57,829 nt of DNA from Flavobacteriaceae bacterium UBA6231 (GTDB lineage: Bacteria > Bacteroidota > Bacteroidia > Flavobacteriales > Flavobacteriaceae): NCBI GenBank assembly GCA_002441545.1, contig DJWL01000184.1, positions 1 through 57,829 on the forward strand, in the 5' to 3' direction. Numbering within the stretch: the first letter of the stretch is position 1; each line of letters opens with the position of its first letter. The notes beneath the pieces were generated by a model, which did not search any database, was not told the DNA's origin, and saw only the letters and a program-made list of their open reading frames with translations. This document shows positions 1 through 8,812 of this stretch, one piece after another. A program made the position numbers and the translations under genes.

Positions 1-22
1 CTCTTGATGCAATGTCTGACAT
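1..22 (-). CDS. acpP: Acyl carrier protein, first 7 codons only (truncated by window edge)
   Basis: Reading the complement from position 22 gives ATG followed by codons for SDIASR, which is the usual N-terminus of flavobacterial acyl carrier proteins (MSDIASRVK...). AcpP carries acyl chains on a phosphopantetheine arm during fatty acid synthesis in the cytoplasm. The gene is divergent from purN, an arrangement known from related genomes, with about 186 bases between the two starts. Only seven codons are visible, so the call rests on this short match plus the neighbour. The rest of the gene, and probably fabF and rnc, would lie beyond the left edge. Confidence 0.75.
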
Positions 23-208
23 AATCTTTTAATTTAAGGTTTTAATTAGTTGGCAAAAATAAAAAACTTTATTCTTAAAATACGATTTTAGTTTAAAAAT
101 GTGTTTCTAATTTATCAAATAACTTTTAAGTATTTGTGATTTACCTTCTAATTGTTAATAATTATTCTTTTTTTTGTTTGAATATTTATCACATTCTTAT
201 CTGTTTTT

Positions 209-781
209 ATGAAACGTATTGTAATTTTTGCTTCCGGATCTGGAACTAATGCTGAAAATTTAATCAAGTTTTTTCACAACAGAGAAAATGCTTCTGTTAT
301 TCAGGTGCTTACTAACAATCCTCATGCCAAAGTTATTGAAAGGTGTAATTTACTGAAAGTTAGCTGTTTGTCTTTTAATAAAATTGCTTTTTATAGTACT
401 AATCATGTTTTAGATATTTTAAAAAACATTAAGCCCGACTTAATTGTTCTTGCTGGGTTTTTATTGAAGTTCCCAGAATCTATTATCAATGAGTTTCCAA
501 ATAAAGTAATTAATGTACATCCAGCATTGTTACCAAAATATGGCGGCAAAGGTATGTACGGGATGCATGTACATGAAGCCGTTGTTGCTAATAAGGAAGT
601 AGAAACCGGGATTACTATTCATTATGTTAATGAACATTATGATGAAGGAGCTATTATTTTCCAAACAAAATGCTCTGTTGACGAATTAGACACCGCTAAT
701 GTTGTTGCAGAAAAAATTCATGAATTAGAAATGAAATACTTCCCAAAGGTTGTAGAATCAATTTTGTTTCCTAATGAGTAA
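209..781 (+). CDS. purN: Phosphoribosylglycinamide formyltransferase (GART)
   Basis: This enzyme transfers a formyl group from 10-formyltetrahydrofolate to GAR, the third step of de novo purine synthesis, in the cytoplasm. The 190-residue length is normal for PurN. The N-terminal segment FASGSGTNAENL is the phosphate-binding loop. The catalytic triad is visible: N102 and H104 in the NVHPALLPKYGGKG signature, and D145 in the NEHYDEGA loop. The stop codon overlaps the start of the next gene by 8 bases, so the two are probably co-transcribed. The start follows a long AT-rich leader shared with the divergent acpP. A purF-type gene lies 2 kb downstream, so purine genes are loosely grouped here. 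Confidence 0.95.
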   Translation: MKRIVIFASGSGTNAENLIKFFHNRENASVIQVLTNNPHAKVIERCNLLKVSCLSFNKIAFYSTNHVLDILKNIKPDLIVLAGFLLKFPESIINEFPNKVINVHPALLPKYGGKGMYGMHVHEAVVANKEVETGITIHYVNEHYDEGAIIFQTKCSVDELDTANVVAEKIHELEMKYFPKVVESILFPNE

Positions 782-1415
782 AAAAAAACAAAAATATTAC
801 ACTGTTTGGAAAGGCCATCATACTGGCGTTTTTGAATCTTGGGATGATTGCAAAGCTCAAATAACAAATTTTGAGGGTGCTCAATATAAATCTTTTGAAA
901 ATTTTGATGCTGCTAAAAAGGCTCTAAAAGGAAATTATAAAGATTATATAGGAAAATCAAATTTATTTAAAAGTGAATTGTCGTCTGAGCAACTAAAGAA
1001 AATAGGACAGCCAAATTACAATTCTATTTCTGTAGATGCTGCAGTAAGTGGAAATCCTGGTAAAATGGAATACCGTGGTGTTGATACCAAAACAAAAAAA
1101 CAACTATTTATTCAAGGTCCTTTTGAAGAAGGCACTAACAATATAGGTGAGTTTTTAGCTATTGTTCACGGATTAGCACTTCTTAAAAAAAACAATAGTG
1201 ATAAAATCATTTACACAGACTCTAAAACAGCCATAAGTTGGGTAAAAAAGAAAACTTGCAATACTAAACTGGAGCTTAACGAAAAAAATAAATCTCTTTT
1301 CGATTTAGTTGAAAGAGCTGTTCAATGGTTAAAAACCAACTCCTACAAAACAGTTATTGTAAAATGGGAAACCAAAGCTTGGGGAGAAATTCCTGCAGAT
1401 TTTGGGCGAAAATAA
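774..1415 (+). CDS. rnhA: Viroplasmin/RNase H family protein (ribonuclease HI)
   Basis: The protein should cut the RNA strand of RNA-DNA hybrids. Residues 1-60 form a viroplasmin (caulimovirus VI-like) hybrid-binding domain with the typical KYYTVWKGHHTGVF start. Residues 82-213 form an RNase H fold whose acidic residues are all in place: D88 (VDAAVSGNPG), E126 (NIGEFLAIVHGL), D149 (IIYTDSKTA) and D209 (GEIPADFGRK). The length of 213 residues is standard for this two-domain type. The start ATG lies inside the 3' end of purN in another frame, with an 8-base overlap, which implies translational coupling. Nothing is degenerate. Confidence 0.93.
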   Translation: MSKKKQKYYTVWKGHHTGVFESWDDCKAQITNFEGAQYKSFENFDAAKKALKGNYKDYIGKSNLFKSELSSEQLKKIGQPNYNSISVDAAVSGNPGKMEYRGVDTKTKKQLFIQGPFEEGTNNIGEFLAIVHGLALLKKNNSDKIIYTDSKTAISWVKKKTCNTKLELNEKNKSLFDLVERAVQWLKTNSYKTVIVKWETKAWGEIPADFGRK

Positions 1416-1441
1416 ATTCGGTTTTTAGCATCTAAAAGACT

Positions 1442-1449
1442 TATATTTG
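1442..1449 (+). promoter_or_regulatory. Bacteroidetes-type -7 box (TATATTTG) before the PfkB kinase
   Basis: TATATTTG matches the TAnnTTTG consensus exactly and ends 23 bases before the ATG at 1472, so a short leader of about 15 bases is expected. No clear TTG -33 element is seen at the right distance. The kinase therefore probably has its own promoter in addition to any read-through from purN-rnhA. Confidence 0.5.
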
Positions 1450-1471
1450 CACAAAAATATCAACCCTCTTC

Positions 1472-2407
1472 ATGAGTAAATTAGTCATTGTAGGTACAGT
1501 AGCTTTTGATGCTATTGAAACTCCTTTCGGTAAAACCGATAAAATACTTGGTGGTGCTGCCACATTTATTGGTTTATCAGCTTCTCAATTTGATATTGAT
1601 TCTGCAATAGTTTCTGTAGTTGGAGGAGACTTTCCTCAAGAATATTTAGACTTATTATCAAGTAAAAACATTGACATCTCGGGTATTGAAATTGTGAAAG
1701 ACGGAAAAACTTTTTTCTGGAGTGGTAAGTATCATAACGATATGAATACACGTGATACGTTAGCAACAGAACTTAACACACTTGCTGATTTTAATCCTGT
1801 TGTTCCAGAAAATTATCGTGATGCCGAAGTGGTTATGTTAGGTAATTTGCATCCTATCGTCCAATCAAGTGTTTTAGACCAAATGACAACCAAACCTAAA
1901 TTAGTTGTTTTAGACACCATGAACTTTTGGATGGATAGTGCACTTGATGATTTACTCAAGGTTATTAAACGCGTTGATGTTATTACCATTAACGATGAAG
2001 AAGCTAGACAATTAACCGGAGAGTATTCATTGGTTGTTGCCGCTAGAAAAATTAACGAAATGGGGCCAAAATATGTCGTCATTAAAAAAGGAGAACATGG
2101 CGCATTATTGTTTCATAATGAAAATATATTTTATGCTCCTGCTTTGCCATTAGAAGAAGTGTTTGATCCAACTGGTGCTGGCGATACATTTGCTGGTGGT
2201 TTTGCTGGATATATTGCAAAAACAGAAGACACCTCATTTGAGAACATGAAAAATGCTGTTATTTACGGTTCTACATTAGCATCGTTTTGTGTTGAAAAAT
2301 TTGGATCTGAGCGAATGAAAAATTTAACTCATGATGAAGTACATAAGCGCTTACTTCAATTTAAAAGGTTAACACAATTTGAAATCGCCTTAAACGATAA
2401 TTTGTAG
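1472..2407 (+). CDS. PfkB-family carbohydrate/nucleoside kinase
   Basis: This is a 311-residue ribokinase-fold kinase that should phosphorylate a sugar or nucleoside with ATP in the cytoplasm. The PfkB signature 2 is clear: DPTGAGDTFAGGFAGY near residue 231, with the GAGD anion hole and catalytic Asp. The N-terminal GTVAFDAIETPFG and GGAATFIGLSAS segments are the substrate-binding region. Flavobacterial genomes often carry this gene next to a PurF paralog, as here, and it is sometimes annotated as a sugar or adenosine kinase, but the substrate cannot be read from sequence. A strong terminator follows 85 bases downstream. Confidence 0.88.
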   Translation: MSKLVIVGTVAFDAIETPFGKTDKILGGAATFIGLSASQFDIDSAIVSVVGGDFPQEYLDLLSSKNIDISGIEIVKDGKTFFWSGKYHNDMNTRDTLATELNTLADFNPVVPENYRDAEVVMLGNLHPIVQSSVLDQMTTKPKLVVLDTMNFWMDSALDDLLKVIKRVDVITINDEEARQLTGEYSLVVAARKINEMGPKYVVIKKGEHGALLFHNENIFYAPALPLEEVFDPTGAGDTFAGGFAGYIAKTEDTSFENMKNAVIYGSTLASFCVEKFGSERMKNLTHDEVHKRLLQFKRLTQFEIALNDNL

Positions 2408-2491
2408 TTTTTAAGTCATGGAAATTAGAAGATTATATATGACCTTTAAAAAGCAAATATTAAAATCATATAAAATACAATTAACATAAAT

Positions 2492-2520
2492 AAACGCGCT
2501 CAAAATAGAGCGCGTTTTTT
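2492..2520 (+). terminator. Rho-independent terminator after the PfkB kinase
   Basis: AAACGCGCTC and GAGCGCGTTT form a perfect 10-bp stem with a 6-base loop, followed by a T-run. It separates the kinase from the PurF-type gene. Confidence 0.9.
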
Positions 2521-2546
2521 AATTATATAAAAACAAATACAACAAA

Positions 2547-4445
2547 ATGAGTGATGCTTTAAAACATGAATGCGGAATTGCTGTTTTAAGACTTTTAAAA
2601 CCATTAGAATTCTATAAAGAAAAATATGGAAGTGCTTTCTATGGTGTGAATAAAATGTATCTTATGATGGAGAAACAGCACAATAGAGGTCAAGATGGTG
2701 CTGGATTTGCAAGTATTAAATTAGACACAAAACCTGGTGAACGTTATATAAGCAGAGTAAGATCTATCGCGCAACAGCCCATTCAGGATATTTTTGCTCA
2801 AATTAATCAGCGTATTAATAAAGAACTAACAGAAAACCCCGAATACGTTGACAATGTTTCGCTTCAAAAAAAGAATATCCCATATATTGGGGAACTTTTT
2901 TTGGGACACGTAAGATATGGTACTTTTGGTAAAAACAGTGTAGAAAGCGTTCATCCATTTTTAAGACAAAATAACTGGCAACACAGAAATCTTATCCTTG
3001 CCGGAAACTTTAACATGACCAATGTTAAAGAATTATTTCAAAACCTTATTGATTTAGGTCAGCATCCAAAAGAATATACTGACACTATCACAATCATGGA
3101 AAAAATTGGTCATTTTTTAGATGATTCTGTTAGCAAAATTTATAAAGAATTAAAAAACGAAGGGTATAATAAAAATGAATGCTCTCCTCTTATAGCTGAC
3201 AGATTAAATGTTGCTAAAATGCTTAAAAGAGCTGCAAAAAATTGGGACGGTGGTTATGCTATGGCTGGGTTATTAGGTCACGGCGACTCGTTTGTACTGC
3301 GTGATCCTGCAGGTATTCGTCCTGCTTATTATTATAAAGATGATGAAATTGTTATTGTAGCATCAGAGCGCCCTGTAATTCAAACAGTTTTTAACGTTAA
3401 GTATGAAGATGTTAAGGAATTAGAACCAGGTCATGCCATTATCACCAAAAAATCTGGAAAAACTGTTATTAAAAAAATATTAAAACCGCTTGAACGTAAA
3501 GCTTGTTCCTTCGAGCGTATTTATTTTTCAAGAGGAAGTGATGCTGAAATTTATAAAGAACGGAAAATGCTTGGAAGGTTATTAATGCCTAAAGTTTTAG
3601 AAGCCATTGATAATGACATTAAAAACACCGTCTTTTCATACATTCCAAATACTGCTGAAACATCCTTTTTTGGGATGATTGAAACTGTTGAAAATTTCCT
3701 AAATAAAAAGAAAACTGATGCCATTTTAAATGGTAGTAGAAATTTATCAGCAGAACGCGTTACAGAAATTTTATCTGAAATGCCACGAATTGAAAAAATA
3801 GCCATTAAAGATGTTAAGTTAAGAACATTCATTACTGAAGATAGCAGTCGTGATGATTTGGTAGCCCACGTATATGATGTAACTTATGGTGTTATTAAAC
3901 CAACTGATAATTTGGTTATAATAGACGATAGTATTGTTCGTGGTACAACTCTAAAAATGAGCATTATTAAAATGCTTAGCAGATTAAATCCTAAAAAGAT
4001 TGTAATTGTATCTTCTGCTCCCCAAATACGTTATCCAGATTGTTATGGCATTGATATGGCAAACCTTGAAAGTTTAGTGGCCTTTAGAGCAGCCTTGGAA
4101 TTATTAAAAGAAACCAATCAATATCACATAGTTAAAGAGGTTTATGATAAATGTATCGATCAAACAGAATTAGAAGATAAGAACGTAAAAAACTTTGTAA
4201 CAGAAATTTACGAACCATTTACAGGTGAGCAGATTTCAGATAAAATAGCAGAATTACTAACGGGTGAAAATGTAAAATCTGAAATAAAAATAATATTCCA
4301 ATCAGTTGAAAATTTGCATGAAGCATGCCCTAATCATTTAGGTGATTGGTATTTTACAGGAAATTATCCAACTGTTGGTGGAAATAGAGTTGTAAACCGG
4401 GCATTTATCAACTTTTATGAAGGCAATAAAAAAAGAGCTTATTAA
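2547..4445 (+). CDS. Amidophosphoribosyltransferase (PurF family, long flavobacterial form)
   Basis: PurF-type enzymes make phosphoribosylamine from PRPP and glutamine, the first step of purine synthesis. Residues 9-310 are an Ntn-type glutaminase domain: C9 after the short leader MSDALKHE would be the N-terminal nucleophile after processing, and MEKQHNRGQDGAGFA and LGHVRYGTFG match the class II amidotransferase core. The C-terminal half has the PRPP loop VIIDDSIVRGTTLK. At 632 residues it is longer than the usual 470-500 residue PurF and resembles a second PurF-like protein common in Flavobacteriaceae, so it may be a paralog rather than the main PurF. It stands alone between a terminator and the repeat region. 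Confidence 0.85.
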   Translation: MSDALKHECGIAVLRLLKPLEFYKEKYGSAFYGVNKMYLMMEKQHNRGQDGAGFASIKLDTKPGERYISRVRSIAQQPIQDIFAQINQRINKELTENPEYVDNVSLQKKNIPYIGELFLGHVRYGTFGKNSVESVHPFLRQNNWQHRNLILAGNFNMTNVKELFQNLIDLGQHPKEYTDTITIMEKIGHFLDDSVSKIYKELKNEGYNKNECSPLIADRLNVAKMLKRAAKNWDGGYAMAGLLGHGDSFVLRDPAGIRPAYYYKDDEIVIVASERPVIQTVFNVKYEDVKELEPGHAIITKKSGKTVIKKILKPLERKACSFERIYFSRGSDAEIYKERKMLGRLLMPKVLEAIDNDIKNTVFSYIPNTAETSFFGMIETVENFLNKKKTDAILNGSRNLSAERVTEILSEMPRIEKIAIKDVKLRTFITEDSSRDDLVAHVYDVTYGVIKPTDNLVIIDDSIVRGTTLKMSIIKMLSRLNPKKIVIVSSAPQIRYPDCYGIDMANLESLVAFRAALELLKETNQYHIVKEVYDKCIDQTELEDKNVKNFVTEIYEPFTGEQISDKIAELLTGENVKSEIKIIFQSVENLHEACPNHLGDWYFTGNYPTVGGNRVVNRAFINFYEGNKKRAY

Positions 4446-4557
4446 TTTAAAAATAATAAATTTTAATCGCTTAATCCAAGAAAATCGCAGTTTATCTGAA
4501 AAAAATGCTGTTTATCTAAAAAATAAAAAAAATATCTAAAATACATATAAATTGGTA

Positions 4558-4632
4558 TCACCATAACATAAGTAGGTTAAGTTCATGGTAGATTTGGGGC
4601 AAAAAAAGGTGAACTTCTGTTCGCCTTTTTTT
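4558..4632 (+). ncRNA. Candidate small structured RNA, copy 1
   Basis: The block 4558-4605 is identical to 4757-4804. Within it CCATAAC pairs with GTTCATGG (one bulged C), enclosing an inner TAA/TTA stem, so a hairpin is plausible. It is followed by GGTGAAC-TTCT-GTTCGCC and seven T, a terminator-like stem. A weak -7-like sequence (TAAATTGG) lies just upstream. A transcript of about 70 nt with two hairpins would result. The family is not one I can name; flavo-1 is a candidate to test. Confidence 0.55.
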
Positions 4633-4756
4633 ATGCCCTTCCATTAATTATTTCAAGTTAATTTCTGACAAAACTATTTAGCGTTTCGCTTAAGCCAATA
4701 AATTAGTAGTTTGACTAAATTATTTTTATTGCTGAATACATAACTATACTTTTGGC

Positions 4757-4827
4757 TCACCATAACATAAGTAGGTTAAGTTCATGGTAGATTTGGGGCA
4801 AAAAGGTGGACATTCGTTCGCCTTTTT
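4757..4827 (+). ncRNA. Candidate small structured RNA, copy 2
   Basis: Second copy of the 48-base block, again followed by a hairpin (GGTGGAC-ATTC-GTTCGCC) and a T-run. One stem position differs from copy 1 (A-U becomes G-U), so pairing is kept although the sequence changed. Directly upstream, TACTTTTG (4747-4754) matches the TAnnTTTG -7 consensus, so this copy may have its own promoter. The next feature is the terminator shared with sodA. Confidence 0.55.
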
Positions 4828-4860
4828 CATTTTAAAGAATTTTTAAGTTTTTCAAATAAA

Positions 4861-4890
4861 AAAACGTTTAGAAAATTTCTAAACGTTTTT
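4861..4890. terminator. Bidirectional terminator between the repeat RNA and sodA
   Basis: A near-perfect palindrome (AAAACGTTTAGAAA with its complement TTTCTAAACGTTTTT) has A-runs on one side and T-runs on the other, so it can stop transcription from both directions. It lies 22 bases beyond the sodA stop codon. Confidence 0.85.
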
Positions 4891-4912
4891 TGGTTTTAGT
4901 CTTGAAACTAAA

Positions 4913-5521
4913 CTACTTTGCTTCAGCGTAGCGTCTTTCAACCTCATTCCAATTTATCACATTAAAAAAGGCAGTGATATAATCTGGACGACGGTTTTGA
5001 TAGTTTAAATAATAAGCATGTTCCCATACGTCAATTCCTAAAATTGGTGTGCCTCCACAAGTAACGCCTGGCATTAATGGATTGTCTTGATTTGGTGTTG
5101 AGCAAACTTCAACTTTTCCTCCTTTATGAACACATAACCAAGCCCATCCTGATCCAAAACGTGTTGCGGCGGCTTTACTAAACGCCTCTTTAAAAGCATC
5201 TACAGATCCAAAAGCTTCAATAATTGCATCTTTTAATTCACCAGATAAATATCCTTTCCCTTCTGGTTTCATAACATCCCAAAACAATGAGTGATTGTAA
5301 AATCCACCGCCATTATTTCTTACAGCACTATTATTCATATCTAAATTCGCAAGAATATCTTCAATAGATTTACTTTCTAAATCTGTACCAGCTATAGCTG
5401 CATTTAAATTATTTGTGTATCCTTGGTGGTGTTTTGTATGATGTATTTCCATGGTACGAGCATCTATATGAGGCTCTAAAGCGTCATATGCATATCCTAA
5501 TTTTGGTAATTCAAAAGCCAT
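4913..5521 (-). CDS. sodA: Superoxide dismutase [Mn/Fe]
   Basis: The enzyme converts superoxide to hydrogen peroxide and oxygen in the cytoplasm. All four metal ligands are present: H27 (EIHHTKHH), H77 (FYNHSLFW), D164 and H168 (DVWEHAYYLNY). Gln in STPNQDNPLM near residue 145 is the outer-sphere glutamine placed as in Mn-type enzymes, but Bacteroidetes enzymes are often cambialistic, so the metal is left open. The 202-residue length is typical and there is no signal peptide. The gene is alone, with its own promoter and a strong shared terminator, and is divergent from the AddA-like gene. Confidence 0.95.
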   Translation of the reverse strand: MAFELPKLGYAYDALEPHIDARTMEIHHTKHHQGYTNNLNAAIAGTDLESKSIEDILANLDMNNSAVRNNGGGFYNHSLFWDVMKPEGKGYLSGELKDAIIEAFGSVDAFKEAFSKAAATRFGSGWAWLCVHKGGKVEVCSTPNQDNPLMPGVTCGGTPILGIDVWEHAYYLNYQNRRPDYITAFFNVINWNEVERRYAEAK

Positions 5522-5559
5522 AATTATTTTGTTTTAATTTATTAATATTTTATTTCCTT

Positions 5560-5592
5560 CAAATTTACGCATTTACAGACAAATGGTTTCAA
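5560..5592 (-). promoter_or_regulatory. sodA promoter (TTG ... TAAATTTG)
   Basis: On the complement, TAAATTTG (5567 to 5560) matches the Bacteroidetes -7 consensus TAnnTTTG. A TTG (5592 to 5590) stands 22 bases upstream, within the accepted spacing. The -7 box is about 38 bases before the sodA start codon. Confidence 0.55.
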
Positions 5593-5656
5593 TTAAAAAT
5601 AATTAATTGTTATCAACTCATTGATAGTTTTTATCTTGTATGCAAATTTCATGTTT

Positions 5657-8600
5657 ATGCAAAACTATCCTTCTTTTACAATTTATAATGCATCTGCAGG
5701 CAGCGGAAAGACTTATACGCTTGTAAAAGAATATCTTAAAATACTATTCAAATCAAATAAAAAAGAACCTTTTAAGCACATTTTAGCTGTTACGTTTACA
5801 AATAAAGCGGTTGCTGAAATGAAAGAACGGGTTATTGATACTTTAAAACAGTTTTCTGATAAAGCCATTTTAGATGCTCCTAATAGTATGTTTAGTACAA
5901 TTTGTGATGAATTACAGTTGCAGCCAATAACACTTCATGAAAAATCTATAAAACTTTTAGAAGCCATTATTCATAATTATGCGGCTTTTGATATTTCAAC
6001 TATTGATGGTTTTACGCATAAACTAATAAGAACATTTGCTCACGATTTAAAACTTCCTTTAAATTTTGAAGTTGAACTAGACCAAGATTCTCTTTTAAAT
6101 GAATCTGTTGATAGCCTAATATCAAAAGCGGGAATAGAAAAAAATCTTACTAAAGTATTGGTGGATTTTGCTATTGAAAAAGCCGATGATGATAAAAGTT
6201 GGGATGTTTCTTTTGATTTTAATAAGATTGCAAAACTTTTAGTGAACGAAAATGATATTCCATTTATTGAAACTCTTAAAAATAAATCTATTACCGATTT
6301 TAATGCCCTTAAATTATTATTAAAAGACCAAATAAAACTGACAGAAAAAACTATTATTGACACTGCCAAAAATGTTTTAACCTTAATTGAGGAATGCGGT
6401 TTGGAGTTTAAAGATTTTTCAAGAAGCACGCTTCCTAATCATTTTAAAAAAGCATCTGAATTAGACCTAGACAGGCTATATGACAACAAACTTGAGGAGA
6501 ATATTATAGAACGTACTGGTATTTACACAAAAACTTTAAATACAGATTTAGCAAATACTATTGATTCTATTTTACCAGAAATTGAAACGTTTTATAAAAC
6601 CATAAAATCAGCTGTTTTTCATCTTAAATTCTTAAAATCATTTTACAAAAACATCACGCCTTTATCTGTTTTAAATGCCATTAATAAAGAACTTAAAACA
6701 CTTAAAGACGAGCAAAATAAAATGCTTATTTCAGAATTTAATAGCATTATAAACAGCGAAATAAAAAATCAGCCAACGCCTTTTATTTATGAGCGTATTG
6801 GCGAAAAATTCAATCATTATTTTATTGATGAGTTTCAAGATACTTCGGTTTTACAATGGGAGAATTTAATTCCGTTAATAGACAACTCACTCTCTACAGA
6901 AACAGGAAGTGCCATGATTGTTGGCGATGCCAAACAAGCTATTTACCGTTGGCGTGGTGGAAAAGCAGAACAGTTTATCAATTTGTTCAACAAAAACAAA
7001 AACCCTTTTCAAGTAGAACAAACCGTTTATAATCTTCCAACCAATTATAGAAGTTTTAAAGAAATAGTAGCTTTTAATAATAACTTTTTTAAGTATTTGG
7101 CCTCTGAAGTGTTTAGCAATAAAGATTATGAAACCCTTTATCAAAACGCAAATCAAGACTTTTTTTTAAAAGAAAATGGCTATGTTAATCTTTCATTCCT
7201 TGAAATTGCTAAAGAAGATGATAGAGATGAATTATTTTCTGAAAGCGTTTTAAGAACAATAAACAACTGCATTGAAAACAATTATAAGCTTCAAGATATT
7301 TGTGTTTTAGTAAGAAAGAAAAAGGAAGGCGTTGCTATTGCTAATTATTTGAGTCAACAAAATATTCCTATTATTTCTTCTGAAACGTTGTTGATTCACA
7401 ATGCTCCCGAAGTAGCGTTTATCAATAATGTGCTTACACTTTTAGTACAACCAAAAAACAATGAAGTTAAAGCAGCCGTTTTAAATTATTTAACCTCACT
7501 TTTTAAAATTGAAGATAAGCATGCGTTTTTTAGCAATCACATAAATTTATCAATAACACAATTATTTAAAAAATTTGAGGATTTCGGTGTTTATGTTAAT
7601 AGCAATGCATTATTGCAACTTTCACTTTATGAATTAACCGAAACCATTGTTAGAAACTTTAATCTGGTTGAAAAATCAAACGCATATGTTCAGTTTTATT
7701 TAGACATTGTTTTGGAATACGTTCAAAAAAAAGGTTCGGATATTTCTGGGTTTTTAGACTATTTCAACAAGAAAAAAGACTCTTTAAGTATTGTGTCCCC
7801 AAAAGGACAAAATGCGGTTCAAATCATGACTATTCACAAATCAAAAGGACTTGAATTTCCTATTGTTATTTTTCCTTATGCCGATTTAGATATTTACTTT
7901 GAAAAAGAGCCCAAAGAATGGTTTCCTTTAGAGAATGATACTTATAATGGTTTTTCTCATGCGCTTTTAAATTATAATAAAGACTTTGAGTTTTTTGGAG
8001 ATGAAGGTTTAAACATTTATAACAAACACCAATCTGAACAAGAATTGGACAATATAAATTTGCTTTATGTAACCTTAACTCGTGCTATTGAACAGTTATA
8101 TATAATTTCAAAAAAAGATATTTCTTCAAAAGGAGAGGTTAATCAGAAGAAATATTCGGGATTATTTATCAATTACCTTACCTATTTAGGATTGTGGAAT
8201 GACACTGATTTAATATACAGTTTTGGAAATTGTGAAAAGGCTCAAGAAAGTTCAACTGAAAAAACAGCTTTACAAGAATTAGACTTTATTTCAACCGCAA
8301 AAGAAGACCACAATATAAAAATAGTCACAAATTCTGGTTATTTGTGGGATTCCAGTCAACAAGAAGCTATTGAAAAAGGAAATCTTATTCATAGCATCAT
8401 GTCGCATATCAACACAAAAGAAGATGTTAATTTTGTATTAAATGATTTTATAGAATCCTTTATTATTGATAAAAAACAAGCCATTATTCTTAAAAAAATT
8501 GCTTTAGAAATTATAGAACATCCACACCTTAAAGATTGTTTTATTTCAGAACATCATATTTATAATGAACGAGATATCATTACTAAAGAAGGTCAAATTT

Positions 8601-8791
8601 TAAGACCAGACAGAGTGGTCATCAATTCAAAAAAAGAAGCAATCATTCTTGACTACAAAACAGGACAAGAAGATAAAAGTCACATTCAACAGATTATTTC
8701 TTATCAAGATATATTAGAATCGATGAGTTTTAAGGTTATTAATAAATTTCTTGTTTATATAAATGATGTCATTCAAGTAAAAGAAATATAA
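5657..8791 (+). CDS. AddA/RecB-like UvrD-family helicase with C-terminal nuclease domain
   Basis: This is the helicase-nuclease subunit of an AddAB-type double-strand-break repair complex. Walker A is YNASAGSGKTYTL at the N-terminus; further UvrD motifs are TFTNKAVAEMKER (Ia), HYFIDEFQDTS (II), VGDAKQAIYRWRGG (III), IMTIHKSKGLEFPIV (V) and LLYVTLTRA (VI). The C-terminal RPDRVV...ILDYKTG is a RecB-type nuclease motif. The frame is open from 5621, but MQNYPSFTIYNASAG at 5657 fits the family N-terminus, giving 1044 residues. The partner AddB-like gene lies 2.8 kb downstream, separated by kbl and ompA. Kbl follows after 21 bases. Confidence 0.88.
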   Translation: MQNYPSFTIYNASAGSGKTYTLVKEYLKILFKSNKKEPFKHILAVTFTNKAVAEMKERVIDTLKQFSDKAILDAPNSMFSTICDELQLQPITLHEKSIKLLEAIIHNYAAFDISTIDGFTHKLIRTFAHDLKLPLNFEVELDQDSLLNESVDSLISKAGIEKNLTKVLVDFAIEKADDDKSWDVSFDFNKIAKLLVNENDIPFIETLKNKSITDFNALKLLLKDQIKLTEKTIIDTAKNVLTLIEECGLEFKDFSRSTLPNHFKKASELDLDRLYDNKLEENIIERTGIYTKTLNTDLANTIDSILPEIETFYKTIKSAVFHLKFLKSFYKNITPLSVLNAINKELKTLKDEQNKMLISEFNSIINSEIKNQPTPFIYERIGEKFNHYFIDEFQDTSVLQWENLIPLIDNSLSTETGSAMIVGDAKQAIYRWRGGKAEQFINLFNKNKNPFQVEQTVYNLPTNYRSFKEIVAFNNNFFKYLASEVFSNKDYETLYQNANQDFFLKENGYVNLSFLEIAKEDDRDELFSESVLRTINNCIENNYKLQDICVLVRKKKEGVAIANYLSQQNIPIISSETLLIHNAPEVAFINNVLTLLVQPKNNEVKAAVLNYLTSLFKIEDKHAFFSNHINLSITQLFKKFEDFGVYVNSNALLQLSLYELTETIVRNFNLVEKSNAYVQFYLDIVLEYVQKKGSDISGFLDYFNKKKDSLSIVSPKGQNAVQIMTIHKSKGLEFPIVIFPYADLDIYFEKEPKEWFPLENDTYNGFSHALLNYNKDFEFFGDEGLNIYNKHQSEQELDNINLLYVTLTRAIEQLYIISKKDISSKGEVNQKKYSGLFINYLTYLGLWNDTDLIYSFGNCEKAQESSTEKTALQELDFISTAKEDHNIKIVTNSGYLWDSSQQEAIEKGNLIHSIMSHINTKEDVNFVLNDFIESFIIDKKQAIILKKIALEIIEHPHLKDCFISEHHIYNERDIITKEGQILRPDRVVINSKKEAIILDYKTGQEDKSHIQQIISYQDILESMSFKVINKFLVYINDVIQVKEI

Positions 8792-8812
8792 CTTTGTAAA
8801 AAAATAAAAATC

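Larger units (their letters stand above)
4446..4912. other. 467-base gene-free region holding two RNA-like repeats and a shared terminator
   Basis: No ORF here looks real. The region contains two direct copies of a 48-base block, each followed by a small hairpin and T-run, and then a perfect palindromic terminator that serves the sodA gene on the other strand. The copies differ in indels just after the 48-base block, so an apparent ATG inside them is not conserved as a reading frame. Confidence 0.8.

Noticed and set aside
1566..1766. Open frames on the opposite strand of several genes (for example within the PfkB, AddA-like and SusC genes)
   Set aside because: They lack recognisable motifs and lie wholly inside strongly supported genes on the other strand.
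4584..4632. Short reading frame starting ATGGTAGATTTGGGG inside the repeated element
   Set aside because: The two copies differ by indels right after the shared block, so the downstream frames are unrelated; the T-run and hairpin explain the conservation better.
5621..5656. Longer N-terminus for the AddA-like protein
   Set aside because: The added residues (MIVFILYANFMF) have no counterpart in the family, whose N-terminus is close to the Walker A loop.
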